A stretch of DNA of 64,000 bases from Variovorax sp. J2L1-78 (GCF_030317205.1 NZ_JASZYB010000004.1:310001-374000), one strand, 5' to 3'; shown: positions 16,450 to 25,080, counted from the first letter of the stretch. Program-made: numbers and translations. The notes: a model not told the origin generated them from the sequence alone.

Positions 16450-16689
16450 TCAATCCGGCGCCTGGAACACGCGGTCGTGCTCTTCGTCGGCGGGCACATT
16501 GTCGGCGTCGAGTTCGCTCGCGTCGGTGAGGTCGATGCCGGTCTCTTCGGCCAGCACGTCCGGGCCTTCGCTCCCGGCGTCATCGGACTCGGCCGAATCG
16601 AAGCCGTCAGCGCTCTCCTCGTCGTCGACGTCTTCCGCGTCGACGATCGGCGGCTGGGCATGGAGACGCGGAGGTTGGGCTGCATTCAT
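16450..16689 (-). CDS. Small acidic protein of unknown function
   Basis: A 79-residue frame starting MNAAQPPRLHAQPPIVDAE that is extremely rich in Asp and Glu (for example DAEDVDDEESADGFDSAES), with almost no basic residue after residue 20 until the end. It has no signal peptide, membrane segment or recognised domain. A longer open frame upstream (to 16758) exists but has a basic, atypical N-terminal part, so the internal ATG at 16689 is preferred. It lies between the FAD monooxygenase and the ZIP transporter on the same strand. I do not recognise the family. The strong composition could also let it bind cations. Confidence 0.55.
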   Translation of the reverse strand: MNAAQPPRLHAQPPIVDAEDVDDEESADGFDSAESDDAGSEGPDVLAEETGIDLTDASELDADNVPADEEHDRVFQAPD

Positions 16690-16814
16690 GGTCGGATCCC
16701 GTGCAAGAAGTCGGTGGACACGATGCTGCGCCTCAATGGCCGACGACGCAACAGCCAAGAGGCCGCCACGATGTCGGAAGGGGCCTTCGCCGCGGACTTG
16801 CGCCGGAGCCCCGA

Positions 16815-17678
16815 TCAGTGCTTGTGGTCGTGCGCTTCCTCGTTGTGCGCCGCGTCATGCGCGCCATGGTCGTGCTCGCCATGCGCGAGCCGGCTCACGC
16901 CCGAGACCAGCGCAATGCCGGCGACCAGCCAGGCGATCTGCGCGAAGGTCTGCCGCGCCGGCAGCTGCTTCTGCAGCTGCGGAATCAGGTCGGCCAGCGC
17001 CACGTAGACGAAGCTGCTGCTCGCCAGCACCAGGAAGTACGGCAGCCAGCCGTGCAGCTGGTCGACCAGCCACCAGCCCACCAGCCCACCCAGCGCGGTC
17101 ATGGTGCCGGCCAGCGACACCTTGACCAGCGCCACCTTCGAGGTCGCCGAGGTCTGGCGCAGCACCACCAGGTCGCCGATGTGGTGCGGCACCTCGTGCG
17201 CCAGCACCGCCAGCGCAGCCACCAGCCCGAGGCGGAGGTCGGCGATGAAGGCCGAAGCGATCAGGATGCCGTCGCCGAAGCAGTGCACGCTGTCGCCGGT
17301 GAGCACCGCCCAGCCACCGGTGCGCGGGGCGTGGGCATGGCCGTGCGCGTGACCATGGTCGTGCGCATGGCCATGGCTGTGTGGATCGGCATGCTCGTGC
17401 CCGTGGTGCCACAGCTCGGCCTTGTCGAGCAGGAAGAAGAAGACGACGCCGAACAGCAGCGTGCCGAACAGCCAGGCCGGCTCGATGCCGCTCTCGAAGG
17501 CTTCGGGCAGCAGGTGCATGAAGGCCGTGGCCAACAGCGCGCCGGCCGCCAGGCTCAGCAGGTGCTGCGCATTGACGCCACCGGTGCTGCGCACGCCCAC
17601 GCGCATCAAGAGGGCCGCGACCCACACGCTTCCGATGCCGGCGACCAGCGTGGCCGCAAGGATGATCAACAGGTTCAT
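16815..17678 (-). CDS. ZIP-family divalent metal transporter
   Basis: A 287-residue inner-membrane protein with eight predicted helices. A His-rich cytoplasmic loop, HGHEHADPHSHGHAHDHGHA (about residues 92-111), sits between helices III and IV. The ZIP transport-site motifs are present: HCFGDGILIASAF in helix IV and LAHEVPHHIGDL in helix V. The C-terminus is also His-rich. ZIP proteins move zinc, and sometimes other divalent ions, into the cytosol. ATG at 17678 gives the standard N terminus MNLLIILAATLVAG. It lies near the DUF2796/DUF3299 ABC genes, which supports a local zinc theme. Confidence 0.92.
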   Translation of the reverse strand: MNLLIILAATLVAGIGSVWVAALLMRVGVRSTGGVNAQHLLSLAAGALLATAFMHLLPEAFESGIEPAWLFGTLLFGVVFFFLLDKAELWHHGHEHADPHSHGHAHDHGHAHGHAHAPRTGGWAVLTGDSVHCFGDGILIASAFIADLRLGLVAALAVLAHEVPHHIGDLVVLRQTSATSKVALVKVSLAGTMTALGGLVGWWLVDQLHGWLPYFLVLASSSFVYVALADLIPQLQKQLPARQTFAQIAWLVAGIALVSGVSRLAHGEHDHGAHDAAHNEEAHDHKH

Positions 17679-17703
17679 AGATGCTTCTTCGAATGCCCCA
17701 ACG

Positions 17704-17723
17704 AAAACCGCCCCGAAGGGCGG
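17704..17723 (-). terminator. Intrinsic terminator after the dienelactone hydrolase gene
   Basis: On the minus strand CCGCCC-TTCG-GGGCGG is followed by TTTT. The UUCG tetraloop closed by C-G makes a very stable hairpin, 42 bases after the hydrolase stop. Confidence 0.7.
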
Positions 17724-17764
17724 CTGTTCGTCGTGCACGAGGCGGGTGCCACTTCGCCCGAAGG

Positions 17765-18676
17765 CTAGGCGACGCCATGCGTCTTGAACCAGGCCTGGGC
17801 CCGGCGCCAACCGTCGTCGGCCGCCTCTTTGAGGTAGCTCGGCCGGTAGTCGGCATGGAACGCATGACCCGCGTCGGGGTACACGACAAATTGCGATGCC
17901 TTGGCTGCGTCCGATCCGCTGGCCAGGGCGGATTTCATCTTATCAACCGTGTCAAGAGGGATGCCCTGGTCCTTGCCGCCATAGAGGCCGAGCACCGGCG
18001 CCTTCAGCTGCGTGGCGACATCGACCGGGTGCTTGGGCGTCAGTTCGCTGGGCTGGCCGACCAGCCGGCCGTACCAGGCGACGCCGGCCTTGACCTTGCC
18101 GGTGGCGGCATAGAGCCACACGACGCGGCCACCCCAGCAGAAGCCGGTGATGCCGGCCTTGGAGACGTCCCCGCCGTTGGCCGCCGCGTACTGCAGCGCG
18201 CCGTCGAGGTCGGCCATGACCTGCGCGTCGGGCACCTTCGACACCACCTCGCTCATCAGCTTCGGGATCTCGGTGTACTTGCTGGCATCGCCCTGGCGGG
18301 CGTATAGGTCGGGCGCGATGGCCAGGTAGCCCAGCTTGGCGAAGCGGCGGCAGACGTCGGCGATGTACTCGTGCACGCCGAAGATTTCCTGGACGACCAG
18401 CACCACCGGCAGGCCGGTCTTGCCCGAGGGTGCCGCCGCATAGGCCGGCACCTGGAAGCCGTTGACGGTGTACTTGATCGGACCGGCCTGCAGGCCGTCG
18501 GTTGACGTCGAGATCGCGGTCTGCGCGGCGATCGGCAGCGCCGCCGCGGCATAGCCGGCGCCCAGGGCCGCCTTCAGCGCGGTGCGGCGCGTGGCACCCT
18601 GCGAGGTGCTCTCGCCGGGGCGCAGCGAATCGAAGTCGGCGTGCAGGTCGGGGCGGGAATCGTCGAAAGAAGGCAT
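17765..18676 (-). CDS. Dienelactone hydrolase family protein, Tat-exported
   Basis: A 303-residue alpha/beta hydrolase. Residues 25-55 hold a twin-arginine export signal (ATRRTALKAALGAGYAAAALP) after an unusually long N-terminal lead. The catalytic triad of the family is visible: Cys in GFCWGGRVVWLYA, Asp in GKDQGIP and His in DAGHAFH. Classical dienelactone hydrolases open the lactone of chloro-aromatic breakdown in the cytosol. This exported type is a separate clade of unknown substrate. ATG at 18676 is chosen because an AGGAG box lies 6 bases ahead; an in-frame GTG two codons earlier overlaps that box. Confidence 0.9.
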   Translation of the reverse strand: MPSFDDSRPDLHADFDSLRPGESTSQGATRRTALKAALGAGYAAAALPIAAQTAISTSTDGLQAGPIKYTVNGFQVPAYAAAPSGKTGLPVVLVVQEIFGVHEYIADVCRRFAKLGYLAIAPDLYARQGDASKYTEIPKLMSEVVSKVPDAQVMADLDGALQYAAANGGDVSKAGITGFCWGGRVVWLYAATGKVKAGVAWYGRLVGQPSELTPKHPVDVATQLKAPVLGLYGGKDQGIPLDTVDKMKSALASGSDAAKASQFVVYPDAGHAFHADYRPSYLKEAADDGWRRAQAWFKTHGVA

Positions 18677-18708
18677 GGACACTCCTGTGAAATCGGCCAG
18701 GGGGTTGC

Positions 18709-18735
18709 AAAAAAGATGCGCGCCCGAACGGGCGC
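18709..18735 (-). terminator. Intrinsic terminator after the racemase gene
   Basis: The stem GCGCCC/GGGCGC (18720-18735) with a four-base loop is followed on the minus strand, after five bases, by six T (18709-18714). It sits between the racemase stop and the hydrolase start. Confidence 0.6.
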
Positions 18736-18745
18736 ACGCCGCAAT

Positions 18746-19516
18746 CTAGGCGATTGCGGTGAAACCCGATGTGCCGTGAGGAGATGACCCCGCGTAGGCG
18801 CGGTTCGCCAGTGCGCGGGCCAGCACCTGCGCCGGGTCGACCAGCTTCAGGCCTTTCGCCGCGGCGCTGCCCTGCAGGCCCAGCGGCACTTCGGTGCAGC
18901 CCATGACGATGGCGACATCGCCATGGCGCCGCGACAGCGCCAGCGCGACCTCGGAAAAACAGGCCTCGGCCAGGCCCAGGTCGCCGGCCTTCACGCCGTC
19001 GTAGATGCCGCGCATCACCAGCGCGCGTTCGGCAGGCAGCGGCAGGTGGCATTCGAGTCCGGCATCGGCCAGCGCCTGTTCGTAGAGGCGCACGCGGTAG
19101 GTGCCTTCGGTGGCCATCAGCGCCACCCGCGTCTCGCCTTGCGCCGCCAGGTGCGCCGCGACCTCGCGCGCCACGTGCAGCACCTCGATCTGCGGAAAGC
19201 GCTGCTGCAGCGTGGCGTGCCACGCATGCGCCGTGTTGCAGGCGATGGCGACGGCGCGGCTGCCCAGCGCGGCCAACCGGCCCAGCGCCTGCAGCATCGG
19301 CTCGAGCGGCTGGTGCGCGCCCTCCCCCGAACGCTCGAGCGCGCCGGTGCGATCGGGCACCGGCACCTGCGCGAGCCAGTGCTCGGGAAAGGCCTGGTCG
19401 CGCACCGGTTCGCCCGCGGCGCGCATGTGCTGCGCGCACGCGTCGACGAAGAGCCGCACGAAGTCGGCGCCCGCCGCCGGGCCCATGCCACCCAGAATGC
19501 CCACCACCTGCGTCAT
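18746..19516 (-). CDS. Aspartate/glutamate racemase family protein
   Basis: A 256-residue PLP-independent racemase. The start MTQVVGILGGMGPAAGADF is the family signature, and both catalytic cysteines are present in AIACNTAHAW and VMGCTEVPLGL. The family interconverts L- and D-aspartate, glutamate or, in YgeA-like members, other amino acids. It is 8 bases downstream of an amino-acid binding protein gene and close to a divergent DadA-like oxidase, so a role in producing or using D-amino acids is likely. Which amino acid is not determinable here. Confidence 0.9.
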   Translation of the reverse strand: MTQVVGILGGMGPAAGADFVRLFVDACAQHMRAAGEPVRDQAFPEHWLAQVPVPDRTGALERSGEGAHQPLEPMLQALGRLAALGSRAVAIACNTAHAWHATLQQRFPQIEVLHVAREVAAHLAAQGETRVALMATEGTYRVRLYEQALADAGLECHLPLPAERALVMRGIYDGVKAGDLGLAEACFSEVALALSRRHGDVAIVMGCTEVPLGLQGSAAAKGLKLVDPAQVLARALANRAYAGSSPHGTSGFTAIA

Positions 19517-19524
19517 GTGTGCTC

Positions 19525-20403
19525 TCAGGTCGCCGGCTTGTCCGACGGGGTCTTGATGTTGTCCTTGAGCTCCTGGCTCATCGGCAGGCCGATTGGCAGG
19601 CCCTTCGGCGGGATCGGGCCGAGGAACCACTTGTTGTAGAGCTTCTCGAACTCGCCCGACTTCATCATGCCGGTGATCACACCGTCGACCAGCGCCTTGA
19701 ACTGCGGGTCGTCCTTGGGCAGCATGCAGGCATAGGGCTCGACCTGCAGCGCGTCGCCCACCACTTCGAGGTCGGCCGGGGCCTTCGAATTGGAACGCAG
19801 GCCGTACAGCAGGATGTCGTCCATCGCGAAAGCCGCGGCGCGGTCGCTCTCGACCAGCAGCAGCGCATCGGCATGGTCCTTGGCCGAGAGGATGTCGATG
19901 TCGAGCTTCTTCTCCTCGTTGTACTTGCGCACGACCAGCATGTTGGTCGTGCCGGTGGTGATGGCCACCTGCTTGCCCTTGAGGTCGGCGTAGTTCTTGA
20001 TGCCCGAGGCCTTCTTCACCAAGAGGCGCGTGCCGGTGTAGAAGTGGTTGATGGCAAAGGCCACGTCCTTGGCGCGCGCGGTGTTGTTGGTGGTCGAACC
20101 GCATTCCACATCGATGGTGCCGTTCGACAGCAGCGGGATGCGGTTCTGCGAGGTGACGGCCATCCACGCCACCTCGAGGTTCGGCTTGTTCAGCTTCTTC
20201 TTCACCTCCGCCACGATGGCGTTCGACAGCTCGACCGAGAAGCCGATCGGCTTGCTGGGACCCTCGAGGTAGCTGAAGGGCACGGACGATTCGCGGTACG
20301 CCATCGTGATCTTGTTCGACGCGGCGACCTTGGCCAGCGTGTCGGCGGCCTGGGCGCCGGTGGCGGTCAGCAGCACGGCGGCCATCAGTACGGAGAGTTT
20401 CAT
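19525..20403 (-). CDS. Amino-acid ABC transporter substrate-binding protein (family 3, GltI-like)
   Basis: A 292-residue periplasmic binding protein with signal peptide MKLSVLMAAVLLTATGAQA. The family 3 signature segment GFSVELSNAIVAEVKKKL and GTIDVECGSTTNN are typical of the glutamate/aspartate group, where the CGSTTNN loop contacts the ligand. ATG at 20403 is chosen since the upstream extension has no signal character. No permease or ATPase gene is adjacent, so it must work with membrane parts encoded elsewhere or act with the racemase downstream. Acidic amino acids are the likely ligands. Confidence 0.92.
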   Translation of the reverse strand: MKLSVLMAAVLLTATGAQAADTLAKVAASNKITMAYRESSVPFSYLEGPSKPIGFSVELSNAIVAEVKKKLNKPNLEVAWMAVTSQNRIPLLSNGTIDVECGSTTNNTARAKDVAFAINHFYTGTRLLVKKASGIKNYADLKGKQVAITTGTTNMLVVRKYNEEKKLDIDILSAKDHADALLLVESDRAAAFAMDDILLYGLRSNSKAPADLEVVGDALQVEPYACMLPKDDPQFKALVDGVITGMMKSGEFEKLYNKWFLGPIPPKGLPIGLPMSQELKDNIKTPSDKPAT

Positions 20404-20627
20404 GCGAGCCCTTTCGGCGAGAGAAGTGACAGGGGAATGACGGAACGAGCAGTGTAAAAACTTGTTCGCCAAACGCCACCATTCCTTTTGTGCCGAGGGT
20501 CATGTTCAAAAGTTATGCTTGGCCCGACCCATGCCCTGCGGCTATGGGCCACTGCGGTTTCGGCATTTCCCGGTGGATGGCGGGCGATCTAAAGTCGTTG
20601 CATCGCAGCATCGACAGAAAGCGTTTC

Positions 20628-21848
20628 ATGCACGTGTGTGTGCTCGGGGCGGGCATCGTGGGCCTGGCGACAGCCTGGCACCTTCAACGGGAAGGCCACC
20701 AGGTGACGGTGGTCGACAAGGCCACGCCCGGCGCCGGCGCGAGCGGCGGCAACGGCGCCCAGCTGAGCTACTCGTACGTCCAGCCGCTGGCCGACCCGAG
20801 CATCTGGTCGCAGTTGCCCAAGCTGCTGCTGGCCGCCGACTCGCCGCTCAAGCTGCGCCCGCAGCTCGACCCCCTGCAGTGGCGCTGGGGCATCGAATTT
20901 CTCGCGGCCTGCAATCCGCACACCTCGCGCGAGAGCACGGCCGCACTGCTCGCGCTCGCGGCGTCGAGCCGGCTCGGGTTCGAAGCGATGCGCGCCGACA
21001 TCGCGCCCGACTGCGACTTCTCGGCCACCGGCAAGCTGGTGCTCTACCAGAACGCCGAGGGCGTCGAGGCCGCGCACCGGCAGGTCGACCTGCAGCGCAC
21101 GATGGGCAGCGTCCAGCAGGTGGTGAGCGCCGACGAATGCATCGCCCTCGAACCGGCACTGGCCGGCTACCGCGAACGCATCGCCGGCGCGGTGCACACG
21201 CCCAGCGAATGCGCGGCGGATTGCCTCAAGGTCTGCCGCGAGCTGGAGCGGGCGCTGCGCACGCGCGGCGTGCGCTTCGTGCTCGGCACCGAGGTGCGCG
21301 GCTTCGACGAACGTCAGGGCCGCGTGGCGGCGCTGCGTACCGACGGCGAGCCGGTGGAAGCCGACGCCTTCGTCGTCGCGCTGGGCACCGCGTCGCACGC
21401 CATCGGGCGCAAGCTGGGAACCTCGGTGCCGGTCTACCCGCTCAAGGGCTACAGCATCACGCTCGACGTCGACGAGGCGCCGGGCGCCGCGCCGCGCGTG
21501 AGCGTGACCGACAGCGCGCGCAAGGTGGTGTTCGCGCGCATTGGCGCACGCCTGCGCGTCGCCGGCATGGCCGAGCTGGTCGGCCATGACGCGGGCATTC
21601 CGCCGGGCCGCATCGAGACGCTGGTCGACGCCACGCGCGCGGTCTTCCCGCAGCTCGAGCGCTACGACGAACTGCACCCCTGGACCGGCATGCGCCCGGC
21701 CACGCCCACCGGGCTGCCGATCATCGGCCACCGGCCCGGCACCGCGCGCAACGTGCTCTTCAACACCGGCCACGGCGCCCTCGGCTTCACCCTGGCCTTC
21801 GGGTCGGCCGCACGCGTCGGCGATGCGGTCAACGCGCTCGCGGCCTGA
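20628..21848 (+). CDS. D-amino-acid dehydrogenase (DadA-like FAD oxidoreductase)
   Basis: A 406-residue flavoprotein of the DAO/DadA family. The N-terminal dinucleotide motif is VLGAGIVGLATAWHLQREG. The DadA-type ASGGNGAQLSYSYVQPLADP follows, and the C-terminal HPWTGMRPATPTGLPIIG and NTGHGALGFTLAFGSA are the usual FAD-binding end. Such enzymes oxidise D-amino acids to 2-oxoacids and pass electrons to the quinone pool. It is divergent from the amino-acid binding protein and racemase across 225 bases, which suggests shared control. The ATG at 20628 gives the exact family N terminus; a frame upstream is open but without similarity. Confidence 0.93.
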   Translation: MHVCVLGAGIVGLATAWHLQREGHQVTVVDKATPGAGASGGNGAQLSYSYVQPLADPSIWSQLPKLLLAADSPLKLRPQLDPLQWRWGIEFLAACNPHTSRESTAALLALAASSRLGFEAMRADIAPDCDFSATGKLVLYQNAEGVEAAHRQVDLQRTMGSVQQVVSADECIALEPALAGYRERIAGAVHTPSECAADCLKVCRELERALRTRGVRFVLGTEVRGFDERQGRVAALRTDGEPVEADAFVVALGTASHAIGRKLGTSVPVYPLKGYSITLDVDEAPGAAPRVSVTDSARKVVFARIGARLRVAGMAELVGHDAGIPPGRIETLVDATRAVFPQLERYDELHPWTGMRPATPTGLPIIGHRPGTARNVLFNTGHGALGFTLAFGSAARVGDAVNALAA

Positions 21849-21860
21849 GAAGCTGAGCCC

Positions 21861-23156
21861 TCAGCGCGGCGACTTCGAGGCCGGCGTGAAGTCGGCCGAG
21901 CGCGCGACCACGTCCCTGATCTCCTGCATGAGCGCCCGCGCACCGGGCGACGGATAGGCACCCAGCCGCTGCGTCAGCCCGATGCGACGGTGCGTGCGGT
22001 CCAGCGGGAAGTCCAGCACCACCAGGCTGCCGTCGCGGATCTCGTAGCGCAGCTGGTGGGCCGAGATCGCGGTGAGCATGTCGCTCTCGAGCAGCAAGCC
22101 GCGCAGCACCGCGAGGTCGCCAGTTTCCACCGCAGGGACCGGCGGCACCTCGTTCGCTTCGGAGAAGAAGCGCTCGAGCATCTCGCGCGACGGCGATCCC
22201 TGGCGCGACAACGCCCAGGTCGCCTCGCGCAGACGGTCGAAGTCGATGGCCTGCGCGTGCGCCAGCGGATGCCCGGCGCGGGCGATGACGGAGATGCGAT
22301 CCTCGAAGAGCGCCTGCTGCTCCAGATTGACGGCTTCGTCCTCGCCACGCAGCGCGCCCAGGATGAAATCGATGTCGCCGCTGCGCAGGGAGGCGGCCAG
22401 CGCGTCGTACGGGCTCTCGACCGTGGCGACATGCAACTGGGGGTGCCGCGCGAGCAGCGACGCAATGGCCATCGGCAGGATCTGCGTGCGGCCCAGCGGC
22501 AGCGCACCGACATGCACGCTGCCCTGCAAGGTGCCTTCGCTGGCCGCGATGTCCGGCACGATGTGCCGCAGCTCGGACAGCACGCGCTTGAAGTAGAAGG
22601 CCACGATGCCGCCCGCCACCGTGGGGACCAGCCCACTCGCCTTACGTTCGAAGAGCGCCACGCCCAGGCCGTGCTCCAGGTCCTTCAATGCCACGCTGAT
22701 GGCCGGTTGCGTGATGCCGAAGTCGCGTGCCACCGACGGCATGTTCCGCTTTTCCGACAGGCTCGCGATGACGGCCAGGCGACGCCCGTTCAGGATGGCG
22801 GTGAACAGCGAATGCGGATCCACCGTGCTGTCGACGCCGCCGCGCGCCACCAGGTGCGTGCGCGCTTCTTCGAACTCGCGCTCGATGCGCCGCGCCCGCA
22901 CCAGCACCAGTTCGCCGTAGGCGTTGAGCGCGACGCCGCGCGAGCTGCGGTCGAACAACGGCCGGCCCAGGGCCCCCTCCAGCTGCAGCACCGAACGGGT
23001 GACGGCGGAGGGCACGCGGAATAGGCCGTCGGCGGCGCGTGCAATGCTGCCGGCGGCCGCGACGGCCGAGAAGGCATGCAGGTGGCGCAGGTTGATACCC
23101 AGCGCCGCGCTGTCCCAGCGGTCGATAACTTTGTGTCGCACAACAGGTTCTTTCAC
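21861..23156 (-). CDS. LysR-type regulator with two tandem winged-helix domains
   Basis: A protein of about 431 residues, longer than the usual 300, because it has two LysR HTH domains. The first spans INLRHLHAFSAVAAAGSIAR through ALGRPLFDRSSRGV. The second spans NGRRLAVIASLSEKRNMPSV through HGLGVALFERKASGLVPT. A standard LysR effector domain follows (from SVHVGALPLGRTQILP). It is divergent from ligJ-ligK and is therefore their probable regulator. The start is uncertain: GTG at 23156 has a GGAG box 10 bases ahead, whereas the open frame reaches 23213. An effector such as an intermediate of protocatechuate breakdown is likely but unproven. Confidence 0.88.
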   Translation of the reverse strand: MKEPVVRHKVIDRWDSAALGINLRHLHAFSAVAAAGSIARAADGLFRVPSAVTRSVLQLEGALGRPLFDRSSRGVALNAYGELVLVRARRIEREFEEARTHLVARGGVDSTVDPHSLFTAILNGRRLAVIASLSEKRNMPSVARDFGITQPAISVALKDLEHGLGVALFERKASGLVPTVAGGIVAFYFKRVLSELRHIVPDIAASEGTLQGSVHVGALPLGRTQILPMAIASLLARHPQLHVATVESPYDALAASLRSGDIDFILGALRGEDEAVNLEQQALFEDRISVIARAGHPLAHAQAIDFDRLREATWALSRQGSPSREMLERFFSEANEVPPVPAVETGDLAVLRGLLLESDMLTAISAHQLRYEIRDGSLVVLDFPLDRTHRRIGLTQRLGAYPSPGARALMQEIRDVVARSADFTPASKSPR

Positions 23157-23301
23157 AAGGCGCACTCTCCTCCCGAAGGAACCTCCACCGGCTCCCGGGT
23201 AAACCCTAGTCAATAAACAGAACTGATGTCATGACCAAGTGAAGTCACGCCGCGCAGACGGCTCGGCGCACACACTGGGACGGTCATTCCACGGACTGCC
23301 C

Positions 23302-24330
23302 ATGATCATCGACTGCCACGGCCACTTCACCACCGCGCCCAAGGCCCTGGAAGCCTGGCGCCAGCAGCAGATCGCCGCCCTCGGCGACCCTTCGTCGATG
23401 CCGCGCGCATCGTCGCTGAAGATCAGCGACGACGCGCTGCGCGAAGCCATCGAGAGCAACCAGCTGCGCCTCATGAAGGAGCGCGGCACCGACCTCACCA
23501 TCTTCAGCCCGCGCGCCAGCTTCATGGCCCACCACATCGGCGACTTCGAGGTGTCGTCGACCTGGGCCGCCCTCTGCAACGAGCTGTGCTTCCGCGTGAG
23601 CGAGCTGTTCCCCGAGCACTTCATCGGCGCGGCGATGCTGCCGCAGTCGCCAGGCGTCGACCCGCGCACCTGCATTCCGGAACTGGAGCGCTGCGTGAGG
23701 GACTACGGCTTCGTCGGCATCAACCTCAACCCCGACCCGTCGGGCGGCCACTGGACCTCGCCGCCCCTGTCGGACCGCCACTGGTACCCGCTCTACGAGA
23801 AGATGGTGGAGCACGACATCCCGGCCATGGTGCATGTCAGCACCAGCTGCAACGCCTGCTTCCACACCACCGGCGCGCACTACTTGAACGCGGACACCAC
23901 CGCCTTCATGCAGTGCCTCACCTCGGACCTGTTCACGGATTTCCCGACGCTGCGCTTGGTCATTCCGCACGGCGGCGGCGCAGTGCCCTACCACTGGGGG
24001 CGCTTCCGCGGGCTGGCGCAGGAGATGAAGAAACCGCTGCTGAAGGACCACCTGCTCAACAACATCTTCTTCGACACCTGCGTGTACCACCAGCCCGGCA
24101 TCGACCTGCTGACGCGCGTGATCCCGGTCGACAACGTGCTGTTCGCCAGCGAGATGATCGGCGCCGTGCGCGGCGTCGACCCCGAGACCGGCTTCAACTA
24201 CGACGACACGCGCCGCTACATCGACGCCGCGCCGATGCTCGACGACGCCCAGCGCCGCCAGATCTTCGAGGGCAACGCGCGCCGCGTGTACCCGCGCCTG
24301 GACCGCGCGCTCACCCAACGAGGACGCTGA
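23302..24330 (+). CDS. ligJ: 4-oxalomesaconate hydratase (LigJ type)
   Basis: A 342-residue amidohydrolase-superfamily enzyme. The metal-binding HxH is in MIIDCHGHF (His6, His8). The sequence follows LigJ of Sphingobium closely as I recall it: FSPRASFMAHHIGDFEVSST, NLNPDPSGGHWTSPPL, HVSTSCNACFHTTGAHYLNA, IPHGGGAVPYHWGRFRGLA and FASEMIGAVRG. LigJ hydrates 4-oxalomesaconate to 4-carboxy-4-hydroxy-2-oxoadipate in the protocatechuate 4,5-cleavage pathway. ligK follows after 2 bases. The ring-cleaving dioxygenase (ligAB), ligC and ligI are not in the window. Confidence 0.95.
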   Translation: MIIDCHGHFTTAPKALEAWRQQQIAALGDPSSMPRASSLKISDDALREAIESNQLRLMKERGTDLTIFSPRASFMAHHIGDFEVSSTWAALCNELCFRVSELFPEHFIGAAMLPQSPGVDPRTCIPELERCVRDYGFVGINLNPDPSGGHWTSPPLSDRHWYPLYEKMVEHDIPAMVHVSTSCNACFHTTGAHYLNADTTAFMQCLTSDLFTDFPTLRLVIPHGGGAVPYHWGRFRGLAQEMKKPLLKDHLLNNIFFDTCVYHQPGIDLLTRVIPVDNVLFASEMIGAVRGVDPETGFNYDDTRRYIDAAPMLDDAQRRQIFEGNARRVYPRLDRALTQRGR

Positions 24331-24332
24331 CC

Positions 24333-25028
24333 ATGACCCACCCCCTGCAGGAACTCGGCGTCGTGCATCGGCGCATCCAGCGCGCCGATGCCGCCGCCGT
24401 CGAGAAGCTGTCGCGCTTCGGCGTCTCCACCGTGCACGAGGCGCTCGGCCGCCTCGGGCTGATGGCGCCGCGCATCCGTCCCATCTACCCCGACGCGCGC
24501 TTGTGCGGCCCCGCCATCACCGTGCTGCTGCAGCCGGGCGACAACTGGATGCTGCATGTGGCGGCCGAGCAGATCCAGCCGGGTGACGTGGTGGTCGCAG
24601 CCTGCACCGCCGACAGCACCGACGGCTTCTTCGGCGACCTGCTGGCGACCTCGTTCATGGCGCGCGGCTGCAAGGGCCTGGTCATCGACGGCGGCGTGCG
24701 CGACGTGCGCGACCTCACGCAGATGGGCTTTCCCGTCTTCAGCCGTGCCATCCATTCGAAGGGCTGCATCAAGTCGACGCTCGGCTCGGTGAACGTGCCG
24801 GTGGTATGTGCCGGCGCATTGGTCCAGCCGGGCGACGTCGTGGTGGCCGACATCGACGGCGTGGTCGTCGTGCCGGCCGCGCTCGCGTCGCGCGTGGCGG
24901 ACGCCGCCGAAGCGCGCGAGGCCAACGAAACCGGCAAGCGTGCGCGCTTCGCCGCCGGCGAGCTCGGCCTCGACATGTACGCGATGCGCGAGCCGCTGGC
25001 CAAGGCCGGCCTGCGCTACGTCGACTGA
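24333..25028 (+). CDS. ligK: 4-carboxy-4-hydroxy-2-oxoadipate aldolase / oxaloacetate decarboxylase
   Basis: A 231-residue RraA-like class II aldolase that splits 4-carboxy-4-hydroxy-2-oxoadipate into pyruvate and oxaloacetate and can decarboxylate oxaloacetate. Family motifs are STVHEALGRLGLM near the start, CTADSTDGFFGDLLA, and the metal/substrate site VIDGGVRDVRDL, where Arg and Asp are conserved. DVVVADIDGVVVVP is the typical C-terminal strand region. Length is as for LigK/PmdF. With ligJ directly ahead it forms the last two steps of the protocatechuate or gallate meta-cleavage route. Confidence 0.94.
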   Translation: MTHPLQELGVVHRRIQRADAAAVEKLSRFGVSTVHEALGRLGLMAPRIRPIYPDARLCGPAITVLLQPGDNWMLHVAAEQIQPGDVVVAACTADSTDGFFGDLLATSFMARGCKGLVIDGGVRDVRDLTQMGFPVFSRAIHSKGCIKSTLGSVNVPVVCAGALVQPGDVVVADIDGVVVVPAALASRVADAAEAREANETGKRARFAAGELGLDMYAMREPLAKAGLRYVD

Positions 25029-25080
25029 CAACGCACCGTCACCGCCTCCTTTCGTTTTCACTTCCCTGGACACCGACCGC

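Noticed and set aside
19525..20403. Complete amino-acid ABC importer around the GltI-like binding protein
   Set aside because: Neighbouring frames are a racemase and an oxidase. No permease or ATPase is present.
23228..23235. GTCATGAC palindrome between the LysR gene and ligJ as an operator
   Set aside because: Only eight bases, with no clear T-N11-A pattern or second copy. Too weak to call.
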